From: Glaciozyma antarctica PI12
Taxonomy: Eukaryota; Basidiomycota; Microbotryomycetes; Kriegeriales; Camptobasidiaceae
Direction: 5' to 3'
DNA: 64,000 nt
Assembly (NCBI GenBank): GCA_002917775.1
Contig: KZ627161.1
Location: forward strand, 2,022,028-2,086,027
In this document: piece by piece, positions 42,778-54,984 of the stretch
Layout of the letters: every line of letters starts with the position of its first letter
Position numbering within the stretch: position 1 is the stretch's first letter
Notes under the pieces: model-generated
Seen by the model: only the letters and a program-made list of their open reading frames with translations
The model's database searches: none
What the model was told of the DNA's origin: nothing
Program-made: the position numbers and the translations under genes

Positions 42778-43167
42778 GAGGTGGAGTCCGGAGTCCGGGG
42801 CTTCCTGGGTGGAGATTTCGGGTATGTACGTTCACTTTTGACCGCTCTAGGGAGATCGTTAACGGATGACTTGCAGTTGCGCAGCGATGGCTCTTCTTAG
42901 CGGAGGTGGTGGGAGGGGTAGCTTGGAGTACACTGCAGAGAGGGTTGGCTTCGCGAGTGGCTTTGTTTTCGAGCCCAGGTTTGTGTGAGCGTGCGTAGAC
43001 GACCCGTAGCTTCTCGAACGTGTAATGCTGCTTCTTCAAACCAGGGAGAGGAAGGAGGAGAGAGCGTCCCATCGCAAATCGCTCGAGTCGCTCCGCCGAG
43101 GGTTTTTGCTCCGCCACTTCCTCCCTCTTTCCTTCGACCCTCGACACAAGCAACTGAGCTCTTAGGC
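42778..43167. other. Intergenic between the RING-finger genes
   Basis: No gene seen. Open frames on the minus strand (42897-43334) overlap the next gene's leader and show no motif. TCCGGAGTCCGG near 42787 is a short palindrome-like word in the 3' flank. Confidence 0.3.
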
Positions 43168-44255
43168 ATGGGCATACCAACTGAGACGTTCGCAGACGCT
43201 CGCGGCAAAGGCCTCGAGGCGTCGTCCCTCTCAGCACTCATTTGTGATATCTGCACCGAAGTCCTCGATTCTCCCCGCCTCGTCTGTCGTCTGTAGCATG
43301 CTTTCTGCAAGAAGGTACCCTTTTTCCATCTCATGGGGGGGGCTGGGGAGAGCTAACGGGGCTGTCAGGACATTGACCAGTGGATCGAGAAGGGCGCGGA
43401 GACCTGTCCGACGTGTCGAGGCAGGCTTCTGCCGACTTTGAGGAAGTCCAAGTTTCTTACGCGTATGATCAATGCGCTCAAGTGCGTTTTTCGGAGAAGG
43501 GGGAGGGAGGGAGATGGAGCTGAATCAGAGGACAGGTGCTTCTGCGAGAGACGAGATGAGGGATGCGAGTGGGAGGGCGACTACGCAGCTCTGGCGACGC
43601 ACACTGCTGAAGTGAGCTTTGCTCCACTTAGATTCAAACTTGACAGACGCTGAGCTGCGTCTCCAGTGCCCTCTTCGACCCGTCAAGTGCACTAAAGTCG
43701 GCTGCGAGGTCGTCGTCGCCGCCCGCAACCTCGAAGCGCACCTCAACTTCGACTGCCAACAAAGGCTCGTTCACTGCCCACGAAACAATTGCGTCTCCAT
43801 TTTCAAGAACAAGAAGTCGTACGCGCACGAGCAGCGCTGCGAGTGGTGGTAGTGCGTCTGTTCTCGCTGCCCGAATTCACAGAAGCTGATCTTTCTGAAT
43901 TGCCCCCAGCTGTCGAGCCACGCATAGCTGCCCGACCCGTGGTACTATCGCGATGCTGGAGGAGCACGAAGACGAGTGCTGCCGCAAGTCACTCAAGATC
44001 GCCAACCTCGAGAGAGAGACAGCCAACTTCCGCTTGCAGCTCAAGCAGCTCAAGAGCAAGGTTGAGCTCGAGCTTCGCGCTAAGGTCGAGCGCTGTGAGA
44101 AGCTTGAGGTCGCCCAGGTTGGACTTGAGGGGGAGCTAGAGGCGGCGACGGAGCAGTTGAAGGTGATGCAGAGGGCGTTGCGTCGCGGTGCTGGCCCCGT
44201 CGAGTCTTCATCCGAGGCTCCCCCGTCGCGCAAGAGGAAGAGCTCCGGGAGGTAA
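43168..44255 (+). CDS. RING finger plus TRAF-type zinc finger protein (tandem copy 2), in-frame stop in the RING
   Basis: MGIPTETFADARGKGLEAS, then RING: LICDICTEVLDSPRLVCRL, TAG at 43294-43296, HAFCKK, intron, DIDQWIEKGAETCPTCRGRL. Copy 1 has a sense codon at the place of the TAG (SSEHAFC). The remainder is intact: CFCERRDEGCEWEGDYAALATH, RPVKCTKVGCEVVVAARNLEAHLNFDC, LVHCPRNNCVSIFKNKKSYAHEQRC. A long coiled-coil follows (SLKIANLERETANFRLQLKQ to EQLKVMQRAL) with a basic end RKRKSSGR and TAA at 44255. Everything after the stop is well conserved, so a base error or a young null allele is more likely than an old pseudogene. The coiled-coil is longer than in copy 1. Confidence 0.65.
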
Positions 44256-44422
44256 AAGGAGGGGAGAAATTAGCGAAGCGCAACGAGGCTCCTTTGTCCA
44301 ACTTATTCGAAAGCGAGAGCTTAGAAGGCAGCGAGCGAAGCAGCCCAAGACCCTCTCGATTGCGAACAGAAAGCAAAGGTATAGATTGAACGAAAAGGTA
44401 TCATGCGAAACAGCTGCAGAAA

Positions 44423-47400
44423 TCATGGCTTGTAGTCGTGCTCGTCGAGAACATCACTCTCCCCATGGTCGACGCTCTCTTCGACCCAGTCATGCGTAAC
44501 GAGCTTCCGGTAGCGCGGCCTGCCAAAGGTTCAAAGTCAGCCACCTTCGCAAACGAAAGCACAGGGAACGCACTCGGAGGTCTTGCGAATGAGAAGCTCG
44601 TAGCGGTCTGGGACCGTCGCGTGCACGATGATGTGCGTGAGATCGGGGTTGAGGAGGTTCGCCGTCGCCTCGCCACCGTTCTCGACGAGCACTGGGGAAG
44701 GAAGCGTCAGCGAAAGCGAAGTAATCACTGCGAGAGCGACGAACGGTTCTGAGCCTCGAGAAGCCTGGGAAGAAGGTGGTCAGGTCGCCGTCGCTGTGCG
44801 AAGAAGGAACGACGTACGCCGCATCCGCCTGATCCTGGATCTTCTTCGACTTGTTTGACTCGGGCAGGCGGTTGTTCGAAGCGTTCTCGGCCGTATCAAA
44901 GTAGCAGACGAACGGCGCGAAAAGTCTCGTCGAGTCGAACGCGACCGCTCCCAGCCCCGCTCCCATCCCTGCTCACTTCATCAGCTCCCTCCATCCGCAC
45001 CTCCCGCAAGAAATGCACCTGGCTTCGCGTCCGTCATCGACTTCGGGTCGACCTGCATCTTGATACTCTCCTCGACCGTGAGCTGCGAGACTCCGCTCCT
45101 GATGGGCTTGACCTCCTCGGCGAGCGGGCGGTCCACCATGTCGAACTCGGCGTCCTCCGTCTCCGGCTCCACTTCCTCAAAGCCGCCCTCGTCGTCCGTC
45201 GTCACAGGCTCTTCGTCGGAGCGGTGCTCCGGAGCGTCCGCAGCGCCGACATCCTCCTCGATGGGAGCGAGGTCGGGAGTCGGAGAGCCTTCGAGATCGT
45301 CGAGGTTGAACGTCTCGCTCTCGATGGTAGCGGGGAGCGCGCGAATGTAGAACCTGCGAGGTCCGCGGCGTGAGAATTGGCAGAGGGACGCGAGTGGGCG
45401 AGATCGACGCACCTCTTCGTGAGAGGGACAAGCTCGTTGTCCTCGATGCACTCGAGAGCCCAATTGGGACAGATGATGTCGGCCGTCGAGGAGCCCCTCT
45501 TCAAAAAGATTCCTAGGACGAGGAACGTCAAAAGACGCTCAAGCTGCTTGCGAGACTGTACGCACCTTTCCTCTCCGTGTACTCGCACGCGATGACGATA
45601 CGCGAAGTTCCCTCGTCCGGGACTCGCTGGATGATTCTACCGCCGTTCTCGAAAATGAGCTTCTCGAGGTTCTCCTTGGTCGAACGAGCCGTGTTGGGGA
45701 GCCTGTGAACGTCTGCGAGGTCGTCAGCGAAGCGCAAAGCCGCCCGAATGAGCGAGCGTGCAGAAGGTAATGCCTTTGAAGAGGTCTGTGAGCACCTCGA
45801 CGTTGTGAAGACTCTGGGAGAGCGAGCGAGCTTTCGCCGTCGTCTGGGAGTGCGATCAGTCAGCGAGTGCGCATTGAGCTCGAGAAAGAAGGCCTACAGG
45901 ACCTGTCCTCAGCTTCTTTTTCCCCCTTGAACGAACCAGGACGTCAGCGCCGTATCAAAGCCACTTGACCGAGTCCGCAACTCACCTGAGATTCTCGCCA
46001 AACTTCCTCTTCCCTCCCGCTCCCCGAAGCGCCCTGCAGCCTGAGTTCGAAACGTATCAGCTCGCATCCTCAACTCCACCCATGCGCTAAAGACGAACCT
46101 TCCAAAGTGAGAGCGTCCGCCTGAGCATACTCTTCCTCGCCCATGAGCTTGATCGCGCCTGTGCGAGCGGGAACGTCAGCGAGCCCATTTCGAGAGCACC
46201 GCCGAGAGCAACGCACGAGGGAAGCGCAGCGTGAACCCTGCTCCGTAATCATCTGCGAAACCACATCAGCGCAGCCCTCCGTGCGAAGAAGCGCGAGCGG
46301 AACGTACTGCCCTGCACGATCTCAGCCGCCTTGATCGTAACGACGAACGAGCTGTTCCGAAAACTCCGTAAGCCACGAATCTATCGCACGAGGAAGGAGC
46401 CGTACTCGGAGGGATTGATGAACTGGTCTGGGTACTCGCTGACGGTGTTGAACCAGCGCGGTTGGCCCTTAGTCGTCTGGAACCGTTTCGGATCGGGATT
46501 GTACCACTTCCCAGCCGTCTTCTTGCTGCTCCAACCTCGATTCAGCAACGGCGCGAAAAGAGGTGAACGAGAGACGTACCTGATCCATTCGTACGCCGCA
46601 GCGTTGAACCCCGAACCGACCTTCGCGAACGAGACGAACCTGCGTTCGAGAGCTTCAGCGACCTCCCCACCGAGCAGCGAGAGCGACGTACTGGTACTCA
46701 CCGTCGACCTTCTGCTTGCTCTCATCCCTCAGCCCAACCATGAAGCTCGAGTGCCTCCCTCCCCTCCCTCCACTCCCCCAGTACCCGCCAATGACGACCG
46801 CATCGATATTCTCGCCCAACTCATCCATGTAATCTGTTCGCACAATAAGCGTCCGATTCCGATTCCGATTCGAGGGAATGGGACGCACCGGGCTTGACCT
46901 TGATCCAGGTATCCTCGCGCCCGCTAAGGACGTACCTCGACTCCGGGTTCTTGATCACCAATCCCTCCCCTCTTCATTCGCACAATCAGCTCCCCTTCTC
47001 ACTCAGCCAGCAAAAGCGCGCACCTCGACTCGAGGACCCATTTGAGGTAGTTGGAAATATCCACCGTCGTCCTTCCCTTCCTCATGTCCGCCAGTTCGAG
47101 AACTCCTTTCTTGGGCTTAAAGACGCGGTGGAGGAGTCGCTTGCGCTCGCGGAGAGGAACGTCGAGGAGGCATTGAGAGCCGTTCGGACCGCGGATGTAG
47201 AGGATGTCGAAGACCTTGACTGTGCGAGAGGGGTTAGTCGACGTGCGCGGGAGGGAGAGAGGACGTACAGCAGGGTCGGGTGTCCATGGGTCCGAACGCC
47301 TTGACTGTGGCGGGGGGTCAGTGAGAGCGAGGAAGGCAGACGGTAGGGACTTACGGTTCGCGAACGACTTGAGAGTGCCAAAGGGGATGTACTTGTCCGT

Positions 47401-49119
47401 CATAGGATCGTACGCCAGCATCTCGCCGTCGAGGATGACTCTGTCGCTCGTTCGATCAGCTCGCTCTTGGTCTTCGGCGCAAAAAGGAACGCACTCGATG
47501 ATATCGGGGAAGAGCGTATCGGCGAGATAGGGCGTCAAGGAACCGCTTCCCGGGGTCGCATCCTTTCCATAGAGGTACGTATAGTTATTCGCCTTCCTGC
47601 ACTCACCACCACATTAGCCTCACTCACCTCGCCCCAACGCCGCGACTCACCTCGACCAGTAATGAAACGCGTCTCCAATCTTATGAAGCTGAATCCTCTC
47701 CCCATCAAGCTTCTCCTCAATGATGAACTCGTCCTTGGCGTAGTGATACGGATCCTCCTCCTCCTCAGGCGTGGGCTGGTTCGAGTCGGCCTTGCAAAGC
47801 TTCGACATGCTCTTGACGATCCCGGCGAGATCGCGCTCGTTTCGAGAGCAGAGCATAGGGCGGAACGCATCGCCTGGACGAACAACGCTGTCCTGCGCGA
47901 GGAGTATCAGTAACGGTTCGCTTCCACGGAGAAGAGGGGAGGAACGCACCTGCTTCGGGAGACGGTAGTTCGGGTCGTACAACTTGATCGCCACGCGAAG
48001 AAGGTCGGAGCAGGTGTTGAAGTACTCGTTCGCGTCTGGGTGAAAGGCGTTGAAGACGGCGCGCTCGCCGAGTCCGACTTTGAGGTCTCGCAGGATGATA
48101 CGAATGAACCACTTCTGCTCGACAGAGGTCATCTTCTGCGTACACTCCCTGATGATATCAGCGTGCTCGGCTCTGTATCATGCGAAGCGAGTTAGCTTCA
48201 TTCTCGCCACAGAAGGAACGGAGAAAGCCTACCCGGTTCCTCCCCTTCCTCCGCTCGCACGGCCGGATCCAGCGTTGGAGATGCGGTCGAGAATGTCGTT
48301 GACGTCGTCGACAGTCAAGGAGGGGCTAAGGACCGACGAGCGCTGCTTGATGATCGAAAAGGCGACGGTCCTGCGGTGTCGAGTCAGATCGCTTTCGCGT
48401 CGGGAAGAGAAGCGACGTACGAGAAGTCTCCTGCTCCGAGGAAAATCTGGAGAGAGGTCAGCGGAGACACGTAGGCTAGTTCTTCTGCCTCACCTCTTCC
48501 TTCGTTGGGACCTTCCAGTGCTCGAGCGATTGGGCAGCGGCAGAGTCTCTCGAGAGGGCGAGAGCCGTGATGTAGGCCTTGGCAAGCTTCTGCTCCTTGA
48601 GGTAGTACGTCTTGCGGCGGTTATCGCGCTGTGTTTGGTAGGATTCAGCTGGCGGTAGAGTGGGAGCATGGGGGAAGGACGCACGTCGGGAAGCATGAGA
48701 CGCAGGACGGGATAGAGGTCGGGACCGACCTGCTCACGCCACATCTAGCGAGAGAGAACAGCCAACGTCAGCTATCATCCTCTCTGCCTCAGCCCCCGCT
48801 GTGCGACTCGACTCACCGTAAGGAAGTGCACGAGGAGGGGCCCCTTGAATCCAGCCTTCCTCTTTGCGCCATTCGCGCTCTTCGTATCGCTAAAGTCCTC
48901 GAGCAGCTTGACGAGGCGCATGAAAAGCTGAGAGGGGCCCTTGTTCTCAAATCCCAGTGGCCTCAGGACCTCGTCTGCCGGCGGAAACGGGGGGTTAGCT
49001 AGCACTCGGACCTGTTGGCGCCATCACGCACTGGGAGTCGATTCCGGGACAGCGGCTTCCAGGTCTGAGTTCTCCTCCGCTGGTTCGTCGCGCTGAAAGT
49101 TGCCTCCTCGCCAGGACAT
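44423..49119 (-). CDS. LIG4: DNA ligase IV (non-homologous end joining)
   Basis: ATP-dependent ligase that seals double-strand breaks with Xrcc4/Lif1 and Ku. More than a dozen introns. N-terminal DNA-binding domain: PSQLFMRLVKLLEDF, VFNAFHPDANEYFNTCSDL. Catalytic core: IIEEKLDGERIQLHK with the adenylated Lys in KLDGER, VILDGEMLAYD, IPFGTLKSFAN, VKVFDILYIRGPNGSQCLLDVPL, and WVLESR. Two C-terminal BRCT domains: IICPNWALECIEDNELVPLT, then an acidic linker, then GLGAVAFDSTRLFAPFVCYFD and ENGGEATANLLNPDLTHIIV with YRKLVTHDWVEESV. It ends DEHDYKP-TGA at 44423. The start MSWRGGNFQRDEPAEE at 49119 is chosen because it gives a short lead directly into the conserved domain; an intron splits it from DEVLRPLGF. 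Confidence 0.92.
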
Positions 49120-49763
49120 GATGGATGGTGGAGACTCGGAGAGGCCGTGCAGAGGGGAGGGGGATGCGTGGTGAGCAAAGCAGGGGCGGCGAGTGGTCGG
49201 GATGGTTCACCGCGAGGTTGTAGTGCTTCTCCAGGCGAGGCGCTGCTGGCGTTGACTTGAAGACGAGCGAGTGCAGGAGTCCAAGCTCGAGATTCCCCTT
49301 CGAGTCGAGAGTGAGTTGGGCTGCATTCTTTCTTTTCCTCCAATTTCGCGTCTCGGTCGCGACTTCGTTCGCTCAAAAATTAAAGTCAAAACCGAACCCC
49401 GTTCGACCTCTGCAGCAAAGCCTGAAAGCAGGTAGTTTAGCAGCAACTGGAAGCACGCTTCCTCCGAGCCGAGAACGGCGGTTCAGAGTCGTTAAAGGCG
49501 TCGCACGAGATGTCAAAAAGGCGCAGACGACGTTCAAGTTGCGTTCGAGCTTCCCAACTGCACCACCAGAGAGTCTGCGCGCAAAGCAAAGATCCAGAAA
49601 GGAGGATCGTTAAGCAACCACGCCAACCGAATCGCGCGAACGACCCGTCTCATTTCGCAATCTTGAGCGCCGTCAAAAACACCTCCTCCAACCCCGCTCT
49701 CCTCATCCTACCGCTCCCCAACTTATCAGCGCCGTTCTTCCCCACAGGTGAAGCAAGAAAAAT
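49120..49763. other. Upstream flank of ligase IV and 3' flank of the RWD gene
   Basis: No gene seen. The sequence is AT-richer near 49370-49390 (GCTCAAAAATTAAAGTC), plausible as a promoter of the ligase gene. Open frames on the plus strand are not spliceable into anything recognisable. Confidence 0.35.
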
Positions 49764-50791
49764 TCACAAATCACCAATCTCTGCCATCCCCTCCACCTCC
49801 CGCACTCCCACTTTCTCGCCGAGCACGACAGCGAGCTTCGCATGTCGCTCGAGGACCCATCCCCTCGCTTCGCTGACAGAAAGCTCTGGTGGGAGAGAGA
49901 TAGAAGGGCCGACAGTCTCGCAGCGGACTTGAAGGGCCTTCCAATTCAGTTGCTGTGCGAGCCATGGTCAGTCGGTGAGAGTTGAGAAGCGGGTGCGGCG
50001 TACCTTGATGCGGTACACGAACTCATCAACGTCCGTCGTAATCCCCTCAATGAAGATCAATCCCGGGTACCTGCGATAGAAAGGAATCAGCTCCATCTCC
50101 AGCAGCTCTATCCGCCGCTCACCCAGGCTTCGACAACCCCCATAGCTCCAGCTCCCTCCCCCAGCTAACGATATCCTTCCGCTTCCCAGTCGCAAGAAGA
50201 TGATGACTCCACAGCATCACCTCCTTCATCCGCAGCTCCAGCACTGCAGCCTCGCGACGCGTTGCGCGAGTTGAAGACTGCGCGACGGGAGGAACGGTCG
50301 GAGGAGGGTGGGCGGAGGTCCATTCGTGGAGAGAGGTGAAGAGGGTGAAGACGGGGTAAGGAAAATCTGCGCCAAGGGTATGTAAGCAAGGAGGAAGGGA
50401 GGGAGGGAAGCGCGATGCACCTGGATCCGCATCGACCTCAAGCCTCAGCTTCCCCAGCTCTGCTGAAAGGCTCGCCGCGTACTCCCGATCGACGGTGGCA
50501 GCGCTTATAGAGCAATAAAAGTCCTGCGTACATGGCGAGCCGTACTGGACGTGGAGAAGGACGTCCTCTGCGAGCTGGAGCGTAAAGTTGGGTAGCTCCA
50601 AGCTCCCGGCGTCCCCCTCCCATGCGTCCGCGAGCACCAGCTGCGTCAGGAAACGCTCAGTACGGCGCGGTGAGGTGGAGCGGAGGACGTACCTCCCACG
50701 CCTCCGCTGCGAGCGCGGAGAGCTCCCACACGAACTCCTCTTCGATTAAGCTCGAGCATAGCAGGATCAGCTCATCGCGGATAGCGTTCAT
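49764..50791 (-). CDS. RWD-domain protein (RWDD2/DUF1115-like)
   Basis: N-terminal RWD region: MNAIRDELILLCSSLIEEE, then LELPNFTLQLAEDVLLHVQYG and ISAATVDREYAASLSAEL. The middle holds FPYPVFTLFTSLHEWTSAH and MKEVMLWSHHLLATGKRKDI. The C-terminal block YPGLIFIEGITTDVDEFVYRIK joins, after an intron, QLNWKALQVRCE and ends VEGMAEIGDL-TGA at 49764. The order RWD, then an alpha/beta DUF1115-type end with GxxxIEG, is as in RWDD2 proteins. RWD domains mediate protein contacts in ubiquitin and Gcn2-type pathways; no enzymatic role is visible. Five exons join in frame. Confidence 0.65.
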
Positions 50792-51566
50792 CGTGCGTAA
50801 GGTGGCGTGGAGAGCAGAGGGGAGCAGGCGCGGTGGAGAAGAGAAGAGGCGACGCGGTGCCGGGAGAATTGGGGCCGGAGCGTCGGAGACCTGGAGGCGT
50901 CTGAGGGCTGCTCGGGGAGGGAGAAGGCCTCGAGTGGAAGTCCTTGGAGTTCAGAAGCAGCTTCACGCAGAAGCTCATGAGCCTCGTGAGATGCTTTGGT
51001 GGAAGCAGTCTGAAAAGGAGAAGAGACGAAGGAAGTTGAAGAGAGAGAGAGTTGTCCTCGCCAGCGAGTTTCGTTTCGGCCGCCTCCTTATCGAGGGACT
51101 CTTTATTCCCTCGATATTTAAAGCTGGAAAGGTGCGTAAAGGCCTCACTTCGTCTCAGGCTGGCGATACCCGCAGAATGTCAACTCGAGAGAGCGAGCAG
51201 CGAAGATTGTGAAGCTGGGAAGGGACCGACACCTCTTCCTCGAAGATCAAGCAGCTACAGAAGGAGAGCTTGACCGTGTCGTGACAAGTATCCGAAAAGC
51301 GGCAAGCCAGCGAGGCCCTCGAACGGAAAGGGGAAGGCGAAAGTCGTGCGAAGGTCCACCTTGCTCTTCTTTCACGCGCTTGCGTCTCGTCTTGCGATGA
51401 CGGGACCTTCCAAATAGAGCAGAGAAGAAGCAGCACAGACGGTAAGCGAAGCAGTCTGCTGAACTGACGAGCAGGGCTTCCCGCACAGCGAGTGTCGACC
51501 ATCGTCTTCCACGTACCCCCGAATCTTGCGATGTTCATACCAACAGTACCAACGCACAATCCTGCC
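50792..51566. other. Intergenic, no gene seen
   Basis: Upstream of the RWD gene and downstream of the membrane-protein gene. A lower-GC patch near 51100-51130 (TTTATTCCCTCGATATTTAAAG) could be regulatory. A minus-strand open frame (51155-51604) shows a Leu-rich run but no splice or motif support. Confidence 0.3.
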
Positions 51567-52215
51567 CTACTCCTCCTCCACCCACCGCTGCGCCAGCTCT
51601 CCAATGAACGGCAAATGATACCGATCCAGCAGATCGCTGTCCCTGTACGCCCGCCAGCTGCTCAAATCATCAGCGCCTTCCCTCCCTATATAAGCACCTA
51701 CTCACCTCATGAATCCGAGCAGCACCAGATCCCCTCCGAGCAGCAACCACTCCATCGTCGCACCGAGCGGGAGGAACAGCACATGCAGCACCATCAGCGC
51801 AGCGCACAACAACGCCGACTGCACGCTCATCAGCTCCTCTCCCACAGCCCCAGAACTCGTTACGCACCTGCCACGCCTGAAACCTCACGAAATCATTCTC
51901 CGTCTCTAACAGCAAGCACGCCAGCGCCCCAAACGGTCCCGCATACGCCAGCGCTCCAGCCCAATCATGCCGCAACCACGAGAACTCCATCCCGGACCTA
52001 CCGCTCGCATAAGGGTTTGAAGAGGTGTAGGGATTCGAGGAGAAGGAGGTCGAGGCGCCAAGAGAGGAGATGGGGGCGCCGGATTGGTAGGACGTGGTTG
52101 GCGGAGGGGCCCAGCGGGTTGGAGGGGAGGGTGGGGGGTCGGAATCTGTGGATGGGGTCAGGAGGAGCGGGTGGGCGCAGGTGGACGGCGTACAGGGTGC
52201 AAAGTTGAGAGCCAT
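51567..52215 (-). CDS. DUF4870-type small membrane protein
   Basis: MALNFAPCTPSTCAHPLLL, a disordered Ser/Pro-rich N terminus, then membrane segments: WAGALAYAGPFGALACLLLE, the conserved polar turn TENDFVRFQAWQ, and after introns SALLCAALMVLHVLFLPLG and WLLLGGDLVLLGFM. It ends AYRDSDLLDRYHLPFIGELA, QRWVEEE-TAG at 51567. The motif pair NDFVRFQAxQ and RYxLPxIGxLA is diagnostic of the DUF4870 / Tic20-like membrane protein group, found in archaea to fungi, with function unknown. About 175 aa, three or four transmembrane helices. It shares strand with Arp1 upstream (250 bp). Confidence 0.72.
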
Positions 52216-52465
52216 GCTGGAGAGGAGCGGGCGAGGAGGCAGGTGCTGCAGGCGGCTCGAGGCGCGACGGAGGGCCAGTTGCTGAGGTTTTACGTAATCG
52301 TGAGCAGCTCCGGGAGTTGCGAGGAAGCTGTGTTTGTTGACGGCGGACTGGTAGGAAGCAGAGCGGCACCGACGCCGCAACTCGAGCTTGGGCTCCACTC
52401 GACGACCTCTCTCGACTCCCAACTGTGCGATGGAGGTATTACAAAACGACTGTGGCATCTCCTCC

Positions 52466-54537
52466 TCACGCCCCTCTCCGGAAAATGATGTCGGGATCTG
52501 TACGCGAGATCAGCTCCTGGCACACCTCACAAAGCGCCGGACTCACCCTCCTGGTACTCCTCCGCCGAGACCCACATCTTCTTGAACGTGCTCAACCCCG
52601 CCAGGATACTGCCTCCGATCCAAGTCGAGTACTTGCGTTCCGGAGGCGCGCTGATACGGATCTTCGTCTCCCGCAACGCGAGCTTTTTGACCTCGTGCAA
52701 TAACCGGTCTCCGAATCCTGCATGCGAGTATCAGCGTCCTGCACTCTGAGAAAGAACGAGAACGTACCCTTGACCAACGTTCCTCCACCGCTGAGCACGA
52801 CGTTACCGAACAGGCTCTTTCGCAGGTCCAGATCCGAGCGATTGATCGAATCCACCACGACCTGGTGCACGCCAGCGTACTCCAGTCCGACGAGCTCGGG
52901 AGTGAAGAGAAGTTCGGGAGCGCGATGGCGTTCTGCTCCAAGCTGCGTGGGAGGTATCAGTCCTCGTTCCTCGTAGAGCGGACGAGAGACGAACGTGGAT
53001 AATGTTCCCGTCTGGAAGCTTGAAGTCCTCTCCTCGTCCTCCTGCGTCCTTCTCCTCCTTCGAAGGCGATAGAGCGACATAGCACGTCTTCTCCTCTGCG
53101 CTCCAGCATCAGCTAGCGTTCCCGATACAGCGAAAAGCACGCACTGATCATTCGCACCACCTCCTTCTCCGCCGTCGTATGCAGGTGGTAGCCCGATTTG
53201 CGAAGCAAAAGCTGTAGATGATCCGTTACGTCTCTGCGCAGTTTAATCAATGACCATCGCCGAGGGAGAGCGAGGAAGACGTACCGCCCTGCGACATCCA
53301 CTCGCCGAATCGCATGCGGAATGGAGAAGCCCTCGAACACTGGCACAGCGTGGGTGACTCCATCTCCTGAATCAAGCACGATACCCGTCGTCCGGCCGGA
53401 AGCGTACCTGCACGCACTATTGAGCACGAAGAACGAGCGGAGAGGTCTAGAGCAACGCACAGCGCTAGAATCGCCTGAACAGACGTGTACATAGCAGGGA
53501 CGTTGAACGTCTCGAAGAAGATCTGAGCGGCTTGCTCGCGATTCGAATGCGGGTTGAGAGGAGCTTCGGTTAGAAGGACGGGGTGCTGCGCGGGGGTCAG
53601 CAGCTGCTGGGAGTGTGAGGTGACGAGACTCACCTCTTCTGAGAGCGTGCGAAGGTCCTCCGAGTAGACGTGTGCCCAAATCCGCTCCATGTCGTCCCAA
53701 TCTGTTACGATTCCGTGCGTGATGGGGTAGCTGGGGGAGACTGGGTTAGCGAGGAGTGCGATGTGAGGTGTGAGGTAGTTGACGGCTCTGGTGTCACTGA
53801 CAGAGCTCCCTTGTCTCCATTCACAAGGTGCGACCTTGAGGAGGGGAGCGCTGTCTCCCGCTGTACGCTTCGGTAGCCGTGCAGCTCACGAGGTGCTGCT
53901 GGCGTGGACAAACACGAAGCGAACTGTGCGGGCACCATTCGCCACAGGCTCGAGCTGGGATCCAGACTAGAAATCCCCACCTACAGCGGCACCTTCTGGC
54001 GAGGGAGACCTCGCCGTCAGGTACAGCATCAGGCATGGCTCCAGGCTGGCTTCGCGCGCAGCTCCTCGCGCCTCAGGAACTGGAACGCGCAGGGCATGCA
54101 TGATTCTCTACAGCAGCTAGTCTCTTGGTCCCTAGGGAAAAGAAAGCCGCAAGCAGTCTCTGCCGGCCCTGCGTCCCGAGCACCGCGAACGGCACCACCT
54201 CCTCCAACCTCACCAACCCAACCTCACTCACTTGATCCTCAACAGTCCTCTCAGCTCCTGCGCCTTCCTCCCAATAAACGTATCTCCCTCCACAGCCCCC
54301 GCCATCACGCGCGTATGCTTCGGCCGACCTGCAGACCAACAATCAGCACGCGTCCTCCAGCAGCCCGCTCGAACGAAGACGCACCGACGTAAGAGGGGAA
54401 GAAGGCCGAGGGGTGGTCGGATCCTGCGAAGCCTGCCTTGAGCGTGCCGGACCCATTGTCGATCACGACGGGTTGGTTGAGTTGGTCCAGTTTGGCGGCA
54501 GGGAAGGAGGGAGGGCCGAGCGGGCTGGAAACAGGTG
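52466..54537 (-). CDS. ARP1: Actin-related protein Arp1 (centractin), dynactin filament subunit
   Basis: Forms the short filament of dynactin for dynein transport. Recognised blocks: [21 protein letters not shown] (ATP-binding loop), [105 protein letters not shown] with [19 protein letters not shown], and [20 protein letters not shown]. The [12 protein letters not shown] and FGDRLLxEVKKL readings match centractin rather than actin or other Arps. It ends [14 protein letters not shown] with TGA at 52466. At the N terminus the frame extends upstream to APVSSPLG but no ATG is in frame; a small first exon probably lies within 54540-54980. The 5' end given is therefore approximate. Confidence 0.88.
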
Positions 54538-54984
54538 CTGTGGCGGCGCGGACGGGGCGGTGAGGGAGGCAGCGAAGGTGATGCGGTAGTTACTGGAGGT
54601 GTGCGAGCTGGGGGAGGAGCAAGAGAGTAGAGTTGGCCAAGGGACGCGAGCGAGCTCTTCGACGGCGACGACGCTCTTTCTCTCCCCACAGCTTGCTGCA
54701 CTCGAAAGACCAGCACTCACCGCCTTACAGACCAGCTGTTTACGCCTTCGCCTCCCTAGATCCTCTGTGGAACGAGAGCAGCACCTCTCCTCCCTTCCTC
54801 GACACTGGCTCTCCGCTCGTTCTCTACCTCCGCCCTCTGCCGCCCTCTTCACCGACTCCTCAGCAGCTCTTTCCATATCCAGCTCACACGCCAGTCCCGC
54901 CAGCTCAATCCAGTCGCTCTCCTCCGCCATTCCACCTCCTCCCTTCGATCCGCCGCTTTCTCCTCCACCTCTCTCCAAGCCGCC
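54538..54984. other. Divergent region between Arp1 and the M16 protease; probably holds the missing Arp1 first exon
   Basis: A possible Arp1 donor is GTAACT, read on the minus strand near 54595, with acceptor CCGCCACAG just before the CACCTG at 54537. No clean start codon could be fixed. The rest is pyrimidine-rich leader of the protease gene. Confidence 0.35.
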
